The notes: a model not told the origin generated them from the letters alone. A stretch of DNA of 64,000 bases from Segatella copri (GCF_019249795.2 NZ_CP156891.1:1092001-1156000); one strand, 5' to 3'. Positions 26,057 through 35,506 are shown, counted from the first letter of the stretch. Translations and numbers: made by a program.

Positions 26057-26971
26057 TTATTGTTTTCTCAAACTTTCACGATACTTCAGAGGTGACATGT
26101 GCAGATGCTCTCTTACATATTTACCGAAGAATGAGGTATTGGAGAAGCCCAGTATACCAGAAATCTCCTTGATTGTTTTCGTTGTAGAACGGAGATAATA
26201 GGTGATATCAGCAAGCGTATACTCCGTAATCCACTCGATGGCTGTCTTGCCGGAATGGCGCTTGCAGATGATGGAGAGATATTTGGGCGTGATGCAAAGC
26301 TGCTGCGCAAAATATTCTACAGGCTGATGCTTGATTTCGCTCTGCTGCAACATCTCCAGGAACTTATCAAAGAAATCGCTGGCACTGGTTCCCAAAGTTT
26401 CTTTCGGGAGATCTGTCAGCAAAAGATTGCTCACGGCAAGGAGAGCACTCTTCAGGAGCGTCTCCACTATCTCACGGCGATAAGGTTTCCATGAACTGCG
26501 ATCGTTGAACTTCGGATCCAGACAGAGGCGCACCAAGTCGGTAAACTTAGAATAGAACACCATATCCACCTCGTTCATCTTCAACACCGAAACCTTGCTC
26601 ACATACATGGCACGGTTCCATACCGAGATATGAGAACGAAGAATACCAAGCAAGCCGTGATTGCTGACACACATGGCTGTGCATGCAAAATCTTCCGACA
26701 CCTCTTTGATGTCGAGAATAGAGTTAGGCGGACTGATAAATATATCGCCCTTCTCCACGGTGAATTCCCGCCCGTTGAGTTCAGCTCTCAGGCTGCCTCT
26801 CTGACAGGATGCAATCATGTTCATCTGGAATCTCACAGGGTCGGGGTTCTGCAACACCTTGACATTATCTATAATCAAGATGTCCTCATCCAGATAGCTC
26901 GCACTGATTTCTGCACTCTGTGCGAACTCACCTTCTTCGATACGCTGCCTGACGTCCTTCTGTTCTTTCAT
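26057..26971 (-). CDS. AraC-family transcriptional regulator
   Basis: Encodes 304 residues. The first half is a cupin-like sensor (RAELNGREFTVEKGDIFISPPNSI). The C-terminal roughly 100 residues form the AraC double helix-turn-helix, with FAQQLCITPKYLSIICKRHSGKTAIEWITEYTL (first) and IKEISGILGFSNTSFFGKYVREHLHMSPLKYR (second, with the family's GFxNxSxFxKxFRxxxGxSPxxYR pattern). It acts as a cytoplasmic DNA-binding regulator. Its target is unknown. It is not a hybrid two-component protein, so it is not an obvious regulator of the glycan locus. It is a single gene, separated from rsgA by a short tandem CTTCACTCTT-type repeat. Confidence 0.92.
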   Translation of the reverse strand: MKEQKDVRQRIEEGEFAQSAEISASYLDEDILIIDNVKVLQNPDPVRFQMNMIASCQRGSLRAELNGREFTVEKGDIFISPPNSILDIKEVSEDFACTAMCVSNHGLLGILRSHISVWNRAMYVSKVSVLKMNEVDMVFYSKFTDLVRLCLDPKFNDRSSWKPYRREIVETLLKSALLAVSNLLLTDLPKETLGTSASDFFDKFLEMLQQSEIKHQPVEYFAQQLCITPKYLSIICKRHSGKTAIEWITEYTLADITYYLRSTTKTIKEISGILGFSNTSFFGKYVREHLHMSPLKYRESLRKQ

Positions 26972-27020
26972 TAATATGATTTTTAAAATTTCTTCACTCT
27001 TCGTTCTTCACTCTTCCCTA

Positions 27021-27953
27021 TCAAAAAGCCTCTCTGTATTTATTTTCATCCTTATCCTCCAACATAGAGAGATAACTCTGATAGCGGCTAGCTGCAATAT
27101 AATGTTCCTCAACCGCCTTGATTACCGCGCACCCCGGTTCATGGGTATGGGTACAGTCAGAGAACTTACAATCCTGAGAGAACTTGAAGATTTCCTTAAA
27201 ATAGCTGGTCAGCTCTTCCTTTTCGATATCAAAGGTACCAAAGCCCTTGATGCCCGGAGTATCAATGAGATAACCACCTTCCGGCAGTTCCAGCATCTCA
27301 CTGAAGGTTGTGGTATGCATTCCGCTATTATGCGCCTCGCTGATTTTGGCGGTACGCTGCTCTGCATCAGGAATGAGCTGGTTGATGAGGGTTGACTTTC
27401 CTACCCCGCTGTTGCCGCTCAACAAAGATTTCTTATCCTTGATAAGAGGTCGCAACAGTTCAACACCTTCTCCTGTAGCTGCCGACAATTCGATACATTT
27501 ATATCCGATGGTTTCATAGAGCGTGCACATCATCTTCTCGTAATGCAATTCTTCTTCTGAAAGTATATCACTTTTATTAAAGATGATGATAACAGGCACT
27601 CTATAGGCCTCAGCGCCAGCCAGGAATCGGTCGATGAAGGTAGTAGAAGTCTGCGGATAATTCACCGTTACCACAAGCAGCGCCTGGTCTACATTAGCAG
27701 CCAGAATATGACTCTGCTTACTGAGGTTAGGTGATTTACGAATGATATAGTTTTGGCGGTCTTCGATAGAAGAGATAAATGCCGTACCCTCCTGGTTGGT
27801 AATAAGCTGCACATAATCGCCTACAGCCACAGGATTGGTGCTGCGGATGCCCTTCAATCTGAAATTGCCCTTGATTTTACTTTCAATCAGCTGGCCATCG
27901 TCTGTCTTGACGGTGTACCAGCTGCCTGTATTTTTAATAACGAGTCCTCTCAT
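27021..27953 (-). CDS. rsgA: Ribosome small-subunit-dependent GTPase A
   Basis: I place the start at the second methionine ([13 protein letters not shown]), six bases inside a slightly longer frame. The N-terminal OB fold is followed by a circularly permuted GTPase domain with NKSD (G4, [10 protein letters not shown]), then [14 protein letters not shown] (G1) and DTPGIKGFG (G3). The C-terminal zinc site is [14 protein letters not shown]. The protein matures the 30S subunit. It is the last gene of the rsmA-frr-rsgA cluster, all co-directional with short gaps, which are all ribosome biogenesis or recycling functions. Confidence 0.96.
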   Translation of the reverse strand: MRGLVIKNTGSWYTVKTDDGQLIESKIKGNFRLKGIRSTNPVAVGDYVQLITNQEGTAFISSIEDRQNYIIRKSPNLSKQSHILAANVDQALLVVTVNYPQTSTTFIDRFLAGAEAYRVPVIIIFNKSDILSEEELHYEKMMCTLYETIGYKCIELSAATGEGVELLRPLIKDKKSLLSGNSGVGKSTLINQLIPDAEQRTAKISEAHNSGMHTTTFSEMLELPEGGYLIDTPGIKGFGTFDIEKEELTSYFKEIFKFSQDCKFSDCTHTHEPGCAVIKAVEEHYIAASRYQSYLSMLEDKDENKYREAF

Positions 27954-27987
27954 TATCACTTATTAAATAATGTAAGTCCAGAATGAT

Positions 27988-28548
27988 TTAGACTGTCATG
28001 ATTTCCTTCTCCTTCTCGTCCATCAGGTTTTCGAGCTGCTTGATGTACTTGTCGTGGAGTTTCTGCAAATCGTTCTCAGCATCCTTCTCCAAGTCTTCAG
28101 AAAGTCCATCCTTGATAGCTTTCTTCAACTTCTCCTTGATTTCCTGGCGCACGTTGCGCACCTCAATCTTAGCACGCTCAGCAATCTTGTTACACTGCTT
28201 TACGAGTTCCTTACGGCGCTCACCTGTTGGCTGAGGAATACCCAGACGTACGATTTCGCCATTGTTCTCAGGAGTGATACCTACACCACTATCCATAATA
28301 GCCTTTTCGATATCCTTGATAGCCTTTTTGTCCCAAGGGCGGATAGCGATAGTACGGGCATCAGGGGTTGTAACTGTAGCTACCTGGTTCAGAGGAACCA
28401 TACTGCCATAACTATTTACGCGCACACCATCGAGGATGGCTACATTAGCACGACCAGCACGAACATGAGAGAGTTCCTCTGCGAGATACATTGCTGCCAT
28501 CTCCATACGCTCTGCTGCAGAATTCAAAGTTTCTTTAACGTCTATCAT
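27988..28548 (-). CDS. frr: Ribosome recycling factor
   Basis: Encodes 186 residues, the normal length. Recognisable blocks are the start VKETLNSAAERMEMA, HVRAGRANVAILDGVRVNSYG, the hinge region with VATVTTPDARTIAIRPWDKKAI, and the helical C-terminus VRNVRQEIKEKLKKA ... ENLMDEKEKEIMTV. It splits post-termination ribosomes together with EF-G. The gene starts 12 bases after the rsmA stop. Confidence 0.97.
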   Translation of the reverse strand: MIDVKETLNSAAERMEMAAMYLAEELSHVRAGRANVAILDGVRVNSYGSMVPLNQVATVTTPDARTIAIRPWDKKAIKDIEKAIMDSGVGITPENNGEIVRLGIPQPTGERRKELVKQCNKIAERAKIEVRNVRQEIKEKLKKAIKDGLSEDLEKDAENDLQKLHDKYIKQLENLMDEKEKEIMTV

Positions 28549-28560
28549 AATTATATGTTT

Positions 28561-29370
28561 TTATTTTATTAATTCTAATCTTTTCAATTCTTCGCCCACA
28601 TAGTTGGTGAGTTCTACAAACTGCTGGATAGTGAGCTGTTCAGGGCGCTTGGTCATGATGTCGGTGGTGTAGAAATCCTCGCGTGGGGTTACACCCGGGA
28701 ACATCTGCTTGAGGCTTACACGGAGCATCTTGCGACGCTGGTTGAAGACAGTCTTTACCAGACGCTTAAACAGTTTTTCATCACAGCCAAGGTCAGTCAC
28801 CTTGTTGCGAGTCATGCGGATTACCGCACTCTTTACCTTTGGTGGTGGGTTGAACACATTCTCATCTACCGTAAAGAGATATTCCACATCATACCATGCC
28901 TGGATGAGCACACTGAGGATACCATAGGCTTTGTTGCCTGGTTCTGATGCCATACGCAATGCCACCTCGCGCTGAATCATTCCGGTACAGCAAGGAATGA
29001 GATCCTTGTAATCGAGCATCTTGAAGAATATCTGCGATGAGATATCGTATGGATAATTACCTGTCAGTACAAACTGCTTTCCATCGAATATCTGGTTCAA
29101 ATCCATTCTCAGGAAGTCTTCACCGATAATATTATCCTTGAGTGTAGGGAAATTCTCATGAAGATACGCCACCGACTCCGAGTCGATTTCCACCGCCTTG
29201 ACGGGTCTTGGTTTCTCTACGAGATATTGGGTAAGAACGCCCATACCTGGTCCGATTTCGAGAACAGGTATATCCGGGCAGGCATCCACTGTATCGGCGA
29301 TGCGCTTTGCTATATTGAGGTCGGTCAAGAAGTGCTGACCGAGATTCTTCTTAGGCTTTACAGCTTTCAT
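28561..29370 (-). CDS. rsmA: 16S rRNA dimethyladenosine transferase A
   Basis: Encodes 269 residues. KKNLGQHFLTDLNIAKRI is the classical N-terminus. The S-adenosylmethionine site is VLEIGPGMGVLTQYL, and the catalytic motif is GNYPYDISSQIFFKML (NxPY). It dimethylates two adenosines in helix 45 of 16S rRNA. A minus-strand -7 box TATTTTTG (29397-29404) gives the likely operon promoter. The gene diverges from the flippase-like gene. Confidence 0.97.
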   Translation of the reverse strand: MKAVKPKKNLGQHFLTDLNIAKRIADTVDACPDIPVLEIGPGMGVLTQYLVEKPRPVKAVEIDSESVAYLHENFPTLKDNIIGEDFLRMDLNQIFDGKQFVLTGNYPYDISSQIFFKMLDYKDLIPCCTGMIQREVALRMASEPGNKAYGILSVLIQAWYDVEYLFTVDENVFNPPPKVKSAVIRMTRNKVTDLGCDEKLFKRLVKTVFNQRRKMLRVSLKQMFPGVTPREDFYTTDIMTKRPEQLTIQQFVELTNYVGEELKRLELIK

Positions 29371-29565
29371 ATCTTATCTTTATATTATATATTTTGCAAA
29401 AATACGATTATTTTTTGAGAATCCACACGAAGTATGCGATTTTTTTTATCTTTTTGGGTAAAAAAGGGAAAGAGCCACTTGTTTCTTAAAAAAAAGGCTA
29501 TACTTTTAGCCATAAATGGCGCCCAAGCGTTTATTTATGCTAAAAATATGCAGATTCGAACGATA

Positions 29566-29589
29566 TTGTCAATAAAAGTATTATCTTTG
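29566..29589 (+). promoter_or_regulatory. Promoter that sets the start of the flippase-like gene
   Basis: TTG at 29566-29568 and TATCTTTG at 29582-29589. The transcript begins downstream of these, so the ATG at 29599 is used and the 55 in-frame codons upstream from 29434 are not translated. Confidence 0.7.
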
Positions 29590-29598
29590 CATCTAATT

Positions 29599-30597
29599 AT
29601 GGATATAAAGAAGATAGCAAACAACATATGGAAGGTGGCTTTGTCGCTTATTCTGGGTGGCGCCATCCTTTATTGGATGTATCGCGGATTCGACTTCAAG
29701 CAAGTAGAAGATGTTCTGCTTCACAAGATGAGTTGGACCTGGATGCTGCTGTCGTTCCCTTTTGGCATCTCTGCCCAGGTGTTCAGAGGATGGAGATGGA
29801 AACAGTCGCTGGAACCATTAGGCGAGAAGGCCCGCTCCAGTATCAGCATCTACTCCATCTTCCTGTCCTATGCTCTGAGTCTTGTAATTCCTCGTGCGGG
29901 CGAGTTTGCCAGATGCGGCGTATTGAAGAAATGGGATGATGTTTCGTTTCCGAAAGCCTTGGGTACCGTCGTTACAGAAAGAGCCATCGATTCACTCCTC
30001 GTGCTGCTGATTACGGCGCTGGTCTTTGTGATGCAGATTCCGGTATTCCTCAATTTCTTTGAGAAAACAGGTACGAGCATGGACAGTTTACTCAGCCAGT
30101 TTACAGCCACAGGTTACATAGTGACAGCTATCTGTGGCATAGCAGTACTCATCCTGGCTCACTATCTGCTCAAGCGACTCGCTATATATAATAAGGTGAA
30201 AGCAACACTGGGAGGACTCTGGCAAGGTATCATCTCGCTGAAAGGTGTCAGAAATGTACCGCTCTACATCGCCCTTACACTGGGCATCTGGTTGAGCTAT
30301 TTCTTCCACTACTATCTCACCTTCCAATGCTTTGAGGCAACCTCCCATCTTAATCTGATGTGCGGTCTGGTGACATTCATCGTGGGCAGCATAGCGGTCA
30401 TCGTACCAACTCCTAACGGAGCCGGACCTTGGCATTTTGCCGTCAAGACAATGCTCATACTCTATGGCATTCAGGCAAACGATGCCCTCTTCTTCGTTCT
30501 CATCGTACACTCCGTGCAAACCCTGCTTGTAGTCCTTTTGGGAATCTATGCCTGGATAGCACTGGCGTTTACCGGGAAAGTGAAGAGTGAAGAGTGA
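29599..30597 (+). CDS. Flippase-like membrane protein (LPG synthase transmembrane family)
   Basis: From the ATG at 29599 the protein has 332 residues. It has about eight membrane segments and the family marks YALSLVIPRAGEFARCGVLKKW ... TVVTERAID (near 95-135) and PTPNGAGPWHFAVK (near 275). These match the integral membrane domain related to the N-terminal half of MprF (UPF0104/AglD). No synthetase domain is attached. Members probably move lipid-linked molecules across the inner membrane, but the substrate here is unknown. A tandem GAAGAGTGAAGAGTGAGGAG-type repeat overlaps its 3' end. Confidence 0.85.
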   Translation: MDIKKIANNIWKVALSLILGGAILYWMYRGFDFKQVEDVLLHKMSWTWMLLSFPFGISAQVFRGWRWKQSLEPLGEKARSSISIYSIFLSYALSLVIPRAGEFARCGVLKKWDDVSFPKALGTVVTERAIDSLLVLLITALVFVMQIPVFLNFFEKTGTSMDSLLSQFTATGYIVTAICGIAVLILAHYLLKRLAIYNKVKATLGGLWQGIISLKGVRNVPLYIALTLGIWLSYFFHYYLTFQCFEATSHLNLMCGLVTFIVGSIAVIVPTPNGAGPWHFAVKTMLILYGIQANDALFFVLIVHSVQTLLVVLLGIYAWIALAFTGKVKSEE

Positions 30598-30672
30598 GGA
30601 GTGAAGAATCCTCTTGCTTTAGGGCGTATGCCCAACTTAACATTGAACATTTAACATTAAAATAAAAATATT

Positions 30673-32136
30673 ATGGCTGACATTAAGAATTTGAACCCAG
30701 TTGAAATCTGGCGTAACTTTGACAAGTTAACACAAGTTCCACGTCCATCTGGACATTTGGAAAAGATTCAGGCTTATTTGCTCGATTGGGCAAAAGAAGC
30801 TGGTGTAGAGGCTTTCCAAGACCCAGCAGGCAACATCGTGATGCGCAAGCCTGCTACTCCAGGTATGGAGAACCGCAAAGGCGTTATTATGCAGGCGCAC
30901 ATGGACATGGTTCCTCAGAAAGCACCAGACAGCAAGCATAATTTTGAAACAGACCCTATCGAAACCATCATCGATGGCGACTGGGTACGTGCTAATCATA
31001 CAACACTCGGTAGCGACGACGGACTTGGCGTAGCTACAATCATGGCTGTAATGGAATCAAAAGATTTGCAGCATGGTCCTATCGAGGGCTTGATTACCGC
31101 CGACGAAGAGACAGGCATGTATGGTGCCAACGATCTCCCAGCAGGCGAACTGAACGGCGACATTCTCTTAAACTTCGATACCGAGGTTTGGGGTGAGTTC
31201 GTTATCGGTAGCGCTGGCGGTATCGACATCACAGCAACTCTCGACTATAAAGAGGTAGAAACCGACAAGGAAGATGCTGCCGTTAAGGTAACCCTCAAGG
31301 GATTGAAAGGCGGTCACTCCGGTATCGAAATCAACGAAGGCAGAGCGAATGCCAACAAGTGCATGGTTCGTTTCGTGCGTGAAGCTATTTCAGAACTCGA
31401 TGCCCGTCTAGCTTCATGGCAGGGCGGCAACATGCGCAATGCCATCCCATTCCAGGCTGAGGTTGTTCTGACCCTGCCTAAGGAGAATATTGAAGCTTTG
31501 AATGACCTGGTAGCAGACTGGAAAGACGAAATCTGTGATGAGTTCGAAGGCATTGAAACAACTGAGAACATCGAGTTCTTCGCTGAGAATGTAGAAACTC
31601 CTAAGATGCAGGTTCCTGCCGAAATCCAGGATAATCTTGTAGATGCAATCTACGCTTGCCACGATGGCGTATTGCGTATGGCTCCATCTATGCCTGAAAT
31701 CGTAGAGACCTCTTCAAACCTCGCAATCGTTGAGATTGGTGACGGCAAGGCTGCTATCAAGATTCTGGCCCGTTCTAGCCACGAATACTACAAGATGTAT
31801 CTTGCCACAATGATAGAAAGCTGTTTCAACATGGCAGGCATGAAGGTTGAATTCAGCGGCAGCTATATGGGATGGAACCCTAACCCTAAGAGCGACATTC
31901 TGGAACACGTATTGAAGGTTTACAAAGAACAGAACGGCACAGACGGTAAGGTACAGGCTGTTCACGCAGGTCTGGAGTGCTCTATCATCCTGAGCAAGTA
32001 TCCTAACCTCGATGTCGTATCATTCGGTCCTACCCTTCTTAGCCCTCACACAGCCAATGAGCGTTGCCAGATCAGTTGCGTAGCTCCTTTCTGGAACCTC
32101 GTCAAGCAGCTCCTGACAGAGATTCCTGCAAAGTAA
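30673..32136 (+). CDS. pepD: Aminoacyl-histidine dipeptidase (PepD, M20C)
   Basis: Encodes 487 residues, the usual length. The metal-site motifs of M20 peptidases are visible as MQAHMDMVPQK (His, Asp), HTTLGSDDGLGVA (bridging Asp), ITADEETGMYGA (Glu-Glu) and a C-terminal SFGPTLLSPHTANER (His). KGGHSGIEINEGRANAN marks the dimerisation lid domain. The cytoplasmic enzyme cleaves Xaa-His and other dipeptides. It is a single gene with a terminator close behind. Confidence 0.96.
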   Translation: MADIKNLNPVEIWRNFDKLTQVPRPSGHLEKIQAYLLDWAKEAGVEAFQDPAGNIVMRKPATPGMENRKGVIMQAHMDMVPQKAPDSKHNFETDPIETIIDGDWVRANHTTLGSDDGLGVATIMAVMESKDLQHGPIEGLITADEETGMYGANDLPAGELNGDILLNFDTEVWGEFVIGSAGGIDITATLDYKEVETDKEDAAVKVTLKGLKGGHSGIEINEGRANANKCMVRFVREAISELDARLASWQGGNMRNAIPFQAEVVLTLPKENIEALNDLVADWKDEICDEFEGIETTENIEFFAENVETPKMQVPAEIQDNLVDAIYACHDGVLRMAPSMPEIVETSSNLAIVEIGDGKAAIKILARSSHEYYKMYLATMIESCFNMAGMKVEFSGSYMGWNPNPKSDILEHVLKVYKEQNGTDGKVQAVHAGLECSIILSKYPNLDVVSFGPTLLSPHTANERCQISCVAPFWNLVKQLLTEIPAK

Positions 32137-32176
32137 AAAAAATGGGGAACGAAATTACAAAAAGATTAAAAAAGAA

Positions 32177-32206
32177 AGCCGAGAGTGAAAATTCTCGGCT
32201 TTTTTG
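32177..32206 (+). terminator. Terminator of pepD
   Basis: AGCCGAGA (32177-32184) pairs with TCTCGGCT (32193-32200), followed directly by TTTTTT. Confidence 0.9.
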
Positions 32207-32229
32207 TTCCAGTTTTCAAAAGAAATCAT

Positions 32230-32456
32230 TACCTTTGCAGTCGATTTCGCAAGTCTTGTAAAATCTCTGTAGCAGATCATACAAATTCACTTGCATAAGT
32301 TTCATTAAAATAACACCAAAATGGACGATTATCACGCGGAGAACAATAATGAATTGTAAGGCGTGGAGATTCAGCAACGACGAAGCCTTTCAGTAGGCCG
32401 TACCCAAGCGCTAGTCTCCATACCCCAAACTTTTATTATGTGGAGATTAGCAAACT
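32230..32456 (+). promoter_or_regulatory. Structured corA leader with acidic mini-ORF and switchable RBS
   Basis: The promoter box TACCTTTG is at 32230-32237. The first hairpin is nested (GCAAGT 32249-32254 with ACTTGC 32289-32294; TTGTA with TACAA; ATCT with AGAT). A 12-codon frame at 32321-32359 reads MDDYHAENNNEL. Four bases after its stop is GTGGAGATT (32363-32371). The identical nine bases recur at 32440-32448 and contain the corA ribosome binding site GGAGA. The only complementary segment, AGTCTCCAT (32413-32421), lies between them and can pair with either copy; with the second the helix reaches about 12 pairs. Inside the first helix is a smaller stem, GCCT/AGGC (32385-32398). This is a mutually exclusive ON/OFF design. 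It does not match the M-box sequence. Confidence 0.7.
32321..32359 (+). CDS. Leader peptide of corA (12 codons)
   Basis: ATG to TAA, peptide MDDYHAENNNEL, preceded by the A-rich CACCAAA typical of Bacteroidetes start sites. The acidic start and the stop position, four bases before the first GTGGAGATT copy, suggest that ribosome progress decides the folding downstream. Translation is not proven. Confidence 0.5.
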   Translation: MDDYHAENNNEL

Positions 32457-33383
32457 ATGAAGACTTATTGGAATATAGACAAGAATCTGACTGTACTCAA
32501 TGAGTGGCAGCCAAACTGCTGGATACAAGTAACATGTCCAACTGATGAGGACCAGCGCTTGCTGGAAGAAGAATTCAAGATCCCTGATTATTTCCTCTCG
32601 GATATCAGCGATACTGATGAGCGTGCCCGCTATGAATATGACGATGGCTGGATGCTCATCATCCTCCGTATCCCTTATGTCAAGGAAATACGCAGCCGTA
32701 CCCCATACACCACCGTGCCTTTGGGTATCATCCATAAGCGCGATGTTACCATCACCGTATGCTATTATGAAACCAACATGATGATTGATTTCGTAAGCTA
32801 CCAACAGAAGCGCAGCGAGGGGTTCACCGACTATGTAGACATGACCTTCCGTCTCTTCCTTTCATCAGCGGTTTGGTATCTGAAGCGATTGAAACAGATC
32901 AATTCGCTCATAGAAAAGGCAAAACGAAACCTCGATCATGGTGTGAACAATGAGAGCCTGATTGGCCTGAGCCGCCTGCAGGACTCCCTTACCTACTTCA
33001 TCACCTCTATCCGAGGCAACGAGAATCTCCTGTCTAAGTTGAAGTTCAAGCTGCAGGTGGACGAACTTGATGCCGACCTCATCGAAGACGTAAACATCGA
33101 GATGACACAGGCACGCGAAACTACAAGCATCTACTCCGACATTCTGGAGTCGACGATGGATACCTATTCGAGCATCATCAACAACAACATGAATACCACG
33201 ATGCGTACCCTGACCAGTATCAGTATCGTCATGATGTTGCCTACGCTGATTTCCTCATTGTTCGGTATGAACTTAATCAACGGTATGGAAGACAGCCATT
33301 ACGGATTTGCCATTGCCCTGGTTATCTCCGTGCTCGTTTCTGCACTTTCATGGGGCTTCCTTAGATACAAGCGCCTGCTCTAA
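32457..33383 (+). CDS. corA: CorA-family divalent cation (Mg2+) transporter
   Basis: Encodes 308 residues. The cytoplasmic N-terminal funnel is acidic. A long stalk helix follows (LIEKAKRNLDHGVNNESLIGLSRL ... ETTSIYSDILESTMDTYSSI). Two C-terminal membrane segments carry the selectivity motif Gly-Met-Asn (SSLFGMNLINGMED, about residue 270). The pentameric channel imports Mg2+ (or Co2+/Ni2+). The RBS GGAGA lies ten bases before the ATG and inside the switchable leader element. It is a single gene followed by a terminator. Confidence 0.95.
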   Translation: MKTYWNIDKNLTVLNEWQPNCWIQVTCPTDEDQRLLEEEFKIPDYFLSDISDTDERARYEYDDGWMLIILRIPYVKEIRSRTPYTTVPLGIIHKRDVTITVCYYETNMMIDFVSYQQKRSEGFTDYVDMTFRLFLSSAVWYLKRLKQINSLIEKAKRNLDHGVNNESLIGLSRLQDSLTYFITSIRGNENLLSKLKFKLQVDELDADLIEDVNIEMTQARETTSIYSDILESTMDTYSSIINNNMNTTMRTLTSISIVMMLPTLISSLFGMNLINGMEDSHYGFAIALVISVLVSALSWGFLRYKRLL

Positions 33384-33480
33384 GCATATACCACTCTGAT
33401 ATGCATTAAGTAGCCCGAAAGAGCACATAAAACGATGATTAGCAAGAAAAAGGCAATTATAAATACAAAAAAAATTAAAA

Positions 33481-33520
33481 AATCGAGTATCATGGCATGA
33501 TATTCGATTTTTTTTTTTTA
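33481..33520 (+). terminator. Terminator of corA
   Basis: AATCGAGTATCAT (33481-33493) pairs with ATGATATTCGATT (33497-33509) with one mismatch, then a run of about ten T. Confidence 0.85.
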
Positions 33521-33619
33521 AGTTTGCAACTTATTAATAATATAATTTTGTATGGGGTCGAATTGCGGATAAGCGACTATCGGCCCAAGAAACTCGAATC
33601 ATAAACTAAACAAAGTGAC

Positions 33620-35389
33620 ATGATGGACTCTCAAGAAAAAGCTCTGTTGCAGCAGAGCACCCTGGAAGACCCTGCCAAGAAGGCTTATGCCACCAAGCAG
33701 GAAGTGCTCGAAAGAGTAAAGGAAATCGCTCATAGCAGCGAAAATCCAAACAAGGAGGAACTCGACCTACTCAAGACTACTTTCTACAAGATTCATCTCG
33801 CAGAAAGAGACGCACAGATGAAAGAGTATCTCGCAAAAGGCGGTGACCCAGAGAAGTATATCCTTCTACCGGATGACACCGAAGAAGCCTTCAAGGCTGA
33901 GATGCAACTCATCAAGGAGAAAAGAGCCAAGATCTTCCTGGCACAAGAAGAAGAAAAACAAGATAATCTCCGCAAAAAAGAGGAAATTATCGAAAAGATA
34001 AAGGCCATGACCACCTCACCGGAGGAGGCCAACAAATCATATCAGGACTTCAAGGCCTTGCAGCAGGAATGGAAGGAAATCAAAAACATCCCTGCAGACA
34101 AGGCAAACGAGGTATGGAAGAACTATCAGCTCTATGTAGAGCAGTTCTACGACATGCTCAAGTTGAACAGCGAAGCTCGCGAATATGACTTCAAGAAGAA
34201 TCTTGAAGCCAAGACCCAACTCTGCGAGGCTGCAGAGAAACTCAATGAGGAAGAGGATGTTATTTCTGCCTTCCACCAGCTTCAGGACCTCCACCAGCAA
34301 TATCGCGAAATCGGTCCTGTTGCCAAGGAGTTGAGAGAGCAGATTTGGGAACGTTTCAAGGCTGCTAGCACTGTTATCAACAAGAAGCACCAGCAGCACT
34401 TCGAAGACCTGCGTGCCAAGGAAGAGGAAAACCTCGCCAAGAAAACTTCCCTCTGCGAAAAGGTAGAGGCTGCCAACCAAGGAGAATACAAGACTGCCAA
34501 GGACTGGGAAAAGGTTACCCAGGAAATCATAGAGATTCAGAAAGAGTGGCGCACTATCGGTTTTGCCCCTCAGAAGATGAACGTCAAGATTTTCGAGCGT
34601 TTCCGCATCGCCAACGATAAATTCTTCAACAAGAAGGCAGAATTCTTCAAAGGATTGAAAGATACCTACTCTGCCAATCTCGAAAAGAAACAGCAACTCG
34701 TAAACAAGGCAAAGGAACTGGCTGACAGTACAGACTGGAAGAAGACTGGCGACAAGTTCATCGCTCTTCAGAAAGAATGGAAGAAGGTGGGTACCGTACC
34801 TCACAAACAAGGCGAATTGCTCTGGAAGGAATTTCTGGATACCTGCAACAAGTTCTTTGAAGCCCGCAACAAGCAGAATGCCGGTTCACGCAGCGAGGAA
34901 CATGCTAATCTGGACAAGAAGCGCAACATTATTGCCCAGCTCAAGGAACTTGTAATTGCAGAGATTTCAGACAACGATTTCCAAAAGAAGCTCAAAAATC
35001 TTGCCAAGCAATACAGTGCAATTGGACACGTTCCTTTCAAAGAGAAAGACAAGGTCTATAAAGAGTATCATGAGGCTATCGATGCAGCCTACAAGAAACT
35101 TCACGCCACCAACGCAAAGCGCCACTTCGACAACTTCAAGAACAACCTGAAGAATGTTGCCAAAGAAGGCGGCAATGCACTCGGCAATGAGCGTGGTAAA
35201 CTCTTGCGCCGCTACGACCAGTTGCGCATCGAGATTACTACCTACGAGAACAACCTCGGTTTCTTCAATACGGCCAGCAAGAAGGGCAACAGCCTGGTAG
35301 AAGAAATGAACCGTAAGATTGAGAAACTCAAGGCTGACCTCGAAATGGTAAAGCAGAAAATCAAGGCTATTGATGCCGAGAAGAAATAA
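33620..35389 (+). CDS. DUF349-repeat coiled-coil protein
   Basis: Encodes 589 residues (start at 33620 or the next codon). It is almost entirely helical and charged, with at least five repeats of the DUF349 type. Each has a pattern like LQQEWKEIKNIPADKANEVWKNYQ, as at about 145-170, then LHQQYREIGPV ... LREQIWERFKAAS, IQKEWRTIGFAPQKMNVKIFERFR, LQKEWKKVGTVPHKQGELLWKEF and LAKQYSAIGHVPFKEKDKVYKEY. No signal peptide or membrane segment is seen. The family is widespread in Bacteroidetes but without a known function that I can name. A -7 box TAATTTTG at 33543-33550 gives it its own promoter. Confidence 0.9.
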   Translation: MMDSQEKALLQQSTLEDPAKKAYATKQEVLERVKEIAHSSENPNKEELDLLKTTFYKIHLAERDAQMKEYLAKGGDPEKYILLPDDTEEAFKAEMQLIKEKRAKIFLAQEEEKQDNLRKKEEIIEKIKAMTTSPEEANKSYQDFKALQQEWKEIKNIPADKANEVWKNYQLYVEQFYDMLKLNSEAREYDFKKNLEAKTQLCEAAEKLNEEEDVISAFHQLQDLHQQYREIGPVAKELREQIWERFKAASTVINKKHQQHFEDLRAKEEENLAKKTSLCEKVEAANQGEYKTAKDWEKVTQEIIEIQKEWRTIGFAPQKMNVKIFERFRIANDKFFNKKAEFFKGLKDTYSANLEKKQQLVNKAKELADSTDWKKTGDKFIALQKEWKKVGTVPHKQGELLWKEFLDTCNKFFEARNKQNAGSRSEEHANLDKKRNIIAQLKELVIAEISDNDFQKKLKNLAKQYSAIGHVPFKEKDKVYKEYHEAIDAAYKKLHATNAKRHFDNFKNNLKNVAKEGGNALGNERGKLLRRYDQLRIEITTYENNLGFFNTASKKGNSLVEEMNRKIEKLKADLEMVKQKIKAIDAEKK

Positions 35390-35396
35390 ATACAAT

Positions 35397-35430
35397 AAAC
35401 CCCAGGGCGAAAGCTCTGGGGGTTATTGTT
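35397..35430 (+). terminator. Terminator after the DUF349 gene
   Basis: ACCCCAGGGC and GCTCTGGGGG (35399-35422) form a GC-rich stem with loop GAAA, followed by TTATTGTT. Confidence 0.8.
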
Positions 35431-35506
35431 ATGAATACTCCATAAAACAGAATTCCTATAAACAAAAAAACATCTTTCATTACTGAAAGATGCCTTACCG
35501 TATGAG

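Noticed and set aside
30580..30612. Tandem GAAGAGTGAAG repeats (also at the window start and near 26990) as regulatory elements
   Set aside because: They are simple degenerate tandem repeats at gene ends with no link to promoters; slippage explains them.
32230..32456. corA leader as an M-box or another known metal riboswitch
   Set aside because: The conserved M-box core and other metal-riboswitch sequences are not visible; the alternative pairing and mini-ORF describe the region better.
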